Shown here piece after piece: positions 50,489 through 53,106 of a DNA stretch of 53,106 bases. The notes under the pieces were generated by a model, which was given only the letters and a program-made list of their open reading frames with translations, did no database searches and had not been told where the DNA came from. Position numbers and translations under genes: made by a program. The stretch is from Mariprofundus sp. (GTDB lineage Bacteria; Pseudomonadota; Zetaproteobacteria; Mariprofundales; Mariprofundaceae), in NCBI GenBank assembly GCA_030951045.1, contig JAUZQJ010000025.1:1-53106 (forward strand), in the 5' to 3' direction. Position 1 is the first letter of the stretch, and each line of letters begins with the position of its first letter.

Positions 50489-51505
50489 ATGAGTAAAGTC
50501 TTGGTAACTGGTGCCGCTGGTTTTATCGGTTCACACGTTTGTATGCGCCTGCTTGAACGCGGCGATACCGTAGTGGGCTTGGATAATCTTAATGATTATT
50601 ATGATGTTGGCTTGAAAAAGGCGCGTCTGGCTCGATTTTCTGAGCACAAACAATTCCATTTTGTAAAGCTGGATTTATCAGACAGGGTCGGTATGGAAGC
50701 GCTCTTTGATACGCATGGATTTGATCAGGTGGTCAATCTTGCAGCTCAGGCCGGTGTGCGTTATTCACTTGAAAACCCGCACGCCTATATAGATAGTAAC
50801 ATTGTCGGTTTTTTAAATGTACTGGAAGGTTGCCGTCATCATCACATTAAACACTTGGTCTATGCCTCATCTTCTTCCGTATATGGAGCCAATGAAGCGC
50901 AACCATTCTCGGTGCACGATAATGTTGATCACCCTTTGTCTCTTTATGCAGCAAGTAAAAAATCCAATGAGTTAATGGCGCATAGTTATGCACATCTCTA
51001 CGGCCTTCCTACCACCGGGTTACGCTTTTTTACCGTTTATGGCCCATGGGGACGACCTGATATGGCGCCGTTCCTGTTTACAGATGCGATAGCCAATGGG
51101 CGTGCAATCAAAGTGTTTAATCATGGAAAGATGAAAAGAGATTTCACATATATTGATGATATTGTAGAGGGTGTCATTCGCACTCTGGATCACACCGTAC
51201 AAGGGAATGCTGACTGGGATGGCAATCATCCTGATGCGGCCAGTAGCAGGGCGCCCTGGAAGGTATATAATATAGGTAACTCAACACCGGTTAGTTTAAT
51301 GCGTTTTATTGAAGTGATTGAGAGCGCACTGGGTAAAGAGGCCGAAAAAATATTTATGCCGATGCAGCCGGGAGATGTGCATGAAACCAGCGCTAATGTG
51401 GATGCATTAATTGATGCGGTAGGCTTTCAACCGAGCACTCCATTAGAGCAGGGGATGCATGCATTTGTTGACTGGTATCATGATTATTATAATGGGAGAT
51501 CATAA
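50489..51505 (+). CDS. NAD-dependent UDP-glucuronate 4-epimerase-like sugar epimerase
   Basis: A 338-residue short-chain dehydrogenase/reductase of the extended epimerase type. The NAD fold starts TGAAGFIGSHVCMRLL (GxxGxxG). The catalytic Ser is in ASSSSVYG and the YxxxK is in SLYAASKKSNELM. DNLNDYYDVGLKKARL and TGLRFFTVYGPWGRPDMAPF match UDP-GlcA 4-epimerases, which make UDP-galacturonate for lipopolysaccharide or capsule. Substrate assignment is by resemblance. AAGGAG lies upstream of ATG 50489. The next gene starts directly after its stop (TAAATG). Confidence 0.9.
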   Translation: MSKVLVTGAAGFIGSHVCMRLLERGDTVVGLDNLNDYYDVGLKKARLARFSEHKQFHFVKLDLSDRVGMEALFDTHGFDQVVNLAAQAGVRYSLENPHAYIDSNIVGFLNVLEGCRHHHIKHLVYASSSSVYGANEAQPFSVHDNVDHPLSLYAASKKSNELMAHSYAHLYGLPTTGLRFFTVYGPWGRPDMAPFLFTDAIANGRAIKVFNHGKMKRDFTYIDDIVEGVIRTLDHTVQGNADWDGNHPDAASSRAPWKVYNIGNSTPVSLMRFIEVIESALGKEAEKIFMPMQPGDVHETSANVDALIDAVGFQPSTPLEQGMHAFVDWYHDYYNGRS

Positions 51506-52462
51506 ATGGCAGTGATCGATGTATTTAATGGAGATGCAGATGGGCTTTGCGCGCTGCACCAGATTAGGTTGGCTGACCCCTGTGAATCACTGCTTGTAAC
51601 AGGGGTGAAACGGGATATTGCCTTGCTTAACAGGGTTGATGCTAAAGCTGGTGATCAGGTGACAGTGCTGGATGTGTCGCTGGATAAAAACCGTGATGCG
51701 TTGAATCGTTTATTGGAGAAGCATGTAAGCATTCAATATTTCGATCATCATTTTGCTGGTGAGCTGCCTGTGTCTGAATGTTTTGATGCGCACATTAATA
51801 CCAGTGCGGATGTGTGTACCAGTTTGCTGGTCAATGACTATTTAAATGGGGCATATCTGGCATGGGCGGTGGTTGCAGCCTTCGGGGATAATCTGTTTGA
51901 TGCGGCGATTGTGGCTTCGAAGCCACTTCAGCTCTCAGAGCAGCAGTTATATCAATTGCAGCATTTGGGGACATTGCTGAATTATAATGGTTATGGCGTG
52001 ACACTGGATGATCTCTATTTCGCTCCCGATGATCTATATCGAGAACTCAGTGCGTTTGAAGATCCTTTTGCATTCATGGCAAGCTCAAAAGCTTATAAAG
52101 TGCTGGATCAAGGCTATAGCTCCGATATGGAGCAGGTGAAAAACCTTCCTTCTGAAATAGAAGAAGAGAAGATCAGCGTGCTGCTATTGCCTGATGAGGC
52201 TTGGACAAGACGTGTGTCCGGCGTATTTGCGAATGAATTAGCGCGATCGCATCCTGATAGGGCGCATGCTTTAATAACTTCGCTTCCCGATAATGCGTAC
52301 CGCATCAGTGTGCGGGCTCCTTTAAACAATAAAAGCGGTGCGGATGAGCTATGCATGCAATTTCCGACGGGTGGGGGTCGTAAGGCTGCTGCCGGCATCA
52401 ATCATTTGCCCGCAAGTATGTTTGGTTCCTTTGTCGATGCATTTAGAGAAAGCTATTCATAA
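51506..52462 (+). CDS. DHH-family phosphoesterase
   Basis: A 318-residue cytosolic protein with a DHH metal-dependent phosphoesterase fold. Residues NGDADGL form the first metal motif, VLDVSLDKN the second, and YFDHHFAG the DHH motif. The C-terminal DHHA1-like part ends with FPTGGGRKAAAGINHLP, the substrate-binding Gly loop. Relatives cleave oligonucleotides, cyclic dinucleotides or polyphosphate; which one applies is unknown. GGGAG lies upstream, and it follows the epimerase gene with no gap. Confidence 0.85.
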   Translation: MAVIDVFNGDADGLCALHQIRLADPCESLLVTGVKRDIALLNRVDAKAGDQVTVLDVSLDKNRDALNRLLEKHVSIQYFDHHFAGELPVSECFDAHINTSADVCTSLLVNDYLNGAYLAWAVVAAFGDNLFDAAIVASKPLQLSEQQLYQLQHLGTLLNYNGYGVTLDDLYFAPDDLYRELSAFEDPFAFMASSKAYKVLDQGYSSDMEQVKNLPSEIEEEKISVLLLPDEAWTRRVSGVFANELARSHPDRAHALITSLPDNAYRISVRAPLNNKSGADELCMQFPTGGGRKAAAGINHLPASMFGSFVDAFRESYS

Positions 52463-52649
52463 CCTGATATACATATTGTTGATCAACCAGCGAAGTGAAT
52501 AGCGTTATTACAGGCATTGTTTGCTGTGAGTGCGAAACACTTTACCAAATGATGCGAATTTACAGTCTGTAATTGAATGGATTTCTGATCAAAGATTGTT
52601 GCTATGATTGGTATATATGCCAGCACTGAAAATGATCCAATAATATGTG

Positions 52650-52677
52650 TTGACGAGGGTGAACTCGCCGCTATTGT
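52650..52677 (+). promoter_or_regulatory. Tandem rRNA-type promoter P1
   Basis: -35 TTGACG (52650-52655), 16-base spacer, -10 TATTGT (52672-52677), then the discriminator TCGCCGCCC, as in stringently controlled rRNA promoters. An interrupted CCCTC...GAGGG stem with T residues (52684-52719) follows. The 187 bases from 52463 to here show no gene or other clear element. Confidence 0.8.
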
Positions 52678-52762
52678 TCGCCGCCCTCCGAGAGAAGTTT
52701 TACTCTTTCAGAGGGTTTTCTTACGACGTTTTAAAGTGATTTAAGAGGTCGAAAGAAAGCAG

Positions 52763-52790
52763 TTGACGAACGTAATCTTCACGATAATGT
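52763..52790 (+). promoter_or_regulatory. Tandem rRNA-type promoter P2
   Basis: -35 TTGACG (52763-52768), 16-base spacer, -10 TAATGT (52785-52790), discriminator TCGCCGCCC (52791-52799). It starts 113 bases after P1. Confidence 0.8.
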
Positions 52791-52876
52791 TCGCCGCCCT
52801 CGCAACTCAGGCAACTGAATTGCTAGAGGGTAAGTTTCATAATCTCCTGTATATTTGGAGGGCATGAAATTAGAGG

Positions 52877-52904
52877 TTGACACCTCGAATGGCGGCCTTA
52901 TAGT
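52877..52904 (+). promoter_or_regulatory. Tandem rRNA-type promoter P3
   Basis: -35 TTGACA (52877-52882), 16-base spacer, -10 TATAGT (52899-52904), discriminator TCGCCGCCC (52905-52913). It starts 114 bases after P2 and is the closest to consensus. Confidence 0.85.
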
Positions 52905-52969
52905 TCGCCGCCCGCAGCAAGTGGATGTGACGATATTGTGACATCGAGTTGAAGCGGAAAAGTTAAGTT

Positions 52970-52981
52970 TGTTCTTTACAA
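52970..52981 (+). promoter_or_regulatory. boxA-like antitermination signal in the rRNA leader
   Basis: TGTTCTTTACAA resembles the rrn boxA core TGCTCTTTAACA and lies about 60 bases after P3. NusB/NusE/NusG-type antitermination of an rRNA operon is inferred. The 16S gene itself is not visible before the window ends. Confidence 0.65.
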
Positions 52982-53106
52982 TTAGTGATTTTTATTTGAA
53001 CTGTGGATGTGTCGGATCTTTCTAGCATTGGTTAGATCGACTCTGATACATAAACAGTTCGTTTTTTAAACGTTAACGTTTATATATTTGAGTTTGGTCT
53101 ATGTGA

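Noticed and set aside
52650-52913. CRISPR array from the three repeats at about 113-base spacing
   Set aside because: Only promoter-like bases and the discriminator are conserved; units are far longer than CRISPR repeats plus spacers and no cas genes are present.
53080-53106. 5' end of 16S rRNA at the window end (TTTGAGTTTGG)
   Set aside because: It only loosely resembles the 16S start AGAGTTTGATCCTGG and does not continue as 16S, so it is still leader.

Overview
The window is a bacterial chromosome segment of moderate GC with tightly packed operons. It carries no phage, transposase or CRISPR signals. The gene set (pstSCAB, mla, hemA-prfA-prmC, split class II ribonucleotide reductase nrdJab, ubiE-ubiJ-ubiB, metK-SAH riboswitch-ahcY) fits a Gram-negative proteobacterium with an outer membrane. 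A zetaproteobacterium related to Mariprofundus is my guess from gene content only; no taxonomic test was possible.

Layout. 1-1.1 kb: end of a NarL-type response regulator and a TerB-like protein. 1.3-4.7 kb: high-affinity phosphate uptake, pstSCAB. 4.7-10.5 kb (minus strand): a redox/electrophile-defence block (pirin, glutathionyl-hydroquinone reductase, Old Yellow Enzyme, a nitroreductase-methyltransferase fusion, double CDGSH protein, YceI, cytochrome b561) with a divergent LysR regulator. 11.6-17.5 kb: mlaFEDC coupled to a large AsmA/YhdP-like protein, a lipid-transport module. 17.6-26.8 kb: hemA-prfA-prmC, a polytopic membrane protein, HDOD protein, ClC channel with CBS domains, UvrD-type helicase, ArsC. 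26.8-32.2 kb: hybrid sensor kinase, small membrane protein, deaminase, Tas-like reductase, AnmK.

32.4-40.6 kb is the most unusual region. It is an eight-gene cluster encoding a secreted protein, a lipoprotein, two single-pass proteins with PEGA-like modules (one with a formylglycine-generating-enzyme-like domain), a 48-residue membrane peptide, a MotA/TolQ/ExbB-type channel subunit, and two proteins whose N-terminus resembles ExbD/MotB (one membrane helix with the conserved Asp) but whose outer domain is a von Willebrand A (VWA) domain. I read it as a candidate ion-motive-force-driven envelope machine. A strong bidirectional terminator closes it.

40.7-44.1 kb: nrdJab on the minus strand, with two NrdR-like boxes 32 bp apart over a promoter and a perfect 14-bp palindrome carrying two consensus DnaA boxes. 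44.1-47.2 kb: ubiquinone genes. 47.3-50.1 kb: the SAM cycle, metK and ahcY with an SAH riboswitch between them. 50.1-52.5 kb: EF-hand-like secreted protein, nucleotide-sugar epimerase, DHH phosphoesterase. The last 460 bases hold three tandem promoters of identical architecture with a GC-rich discriminator and a boxA, which should drive a ribosomal RNA operon just beyond the window.

Two genes (the AsmA-like protein and the first VWA protein) appear to start with CTG, because no ATG, GTG or TTG gives a complete N-terminal membrane segment.
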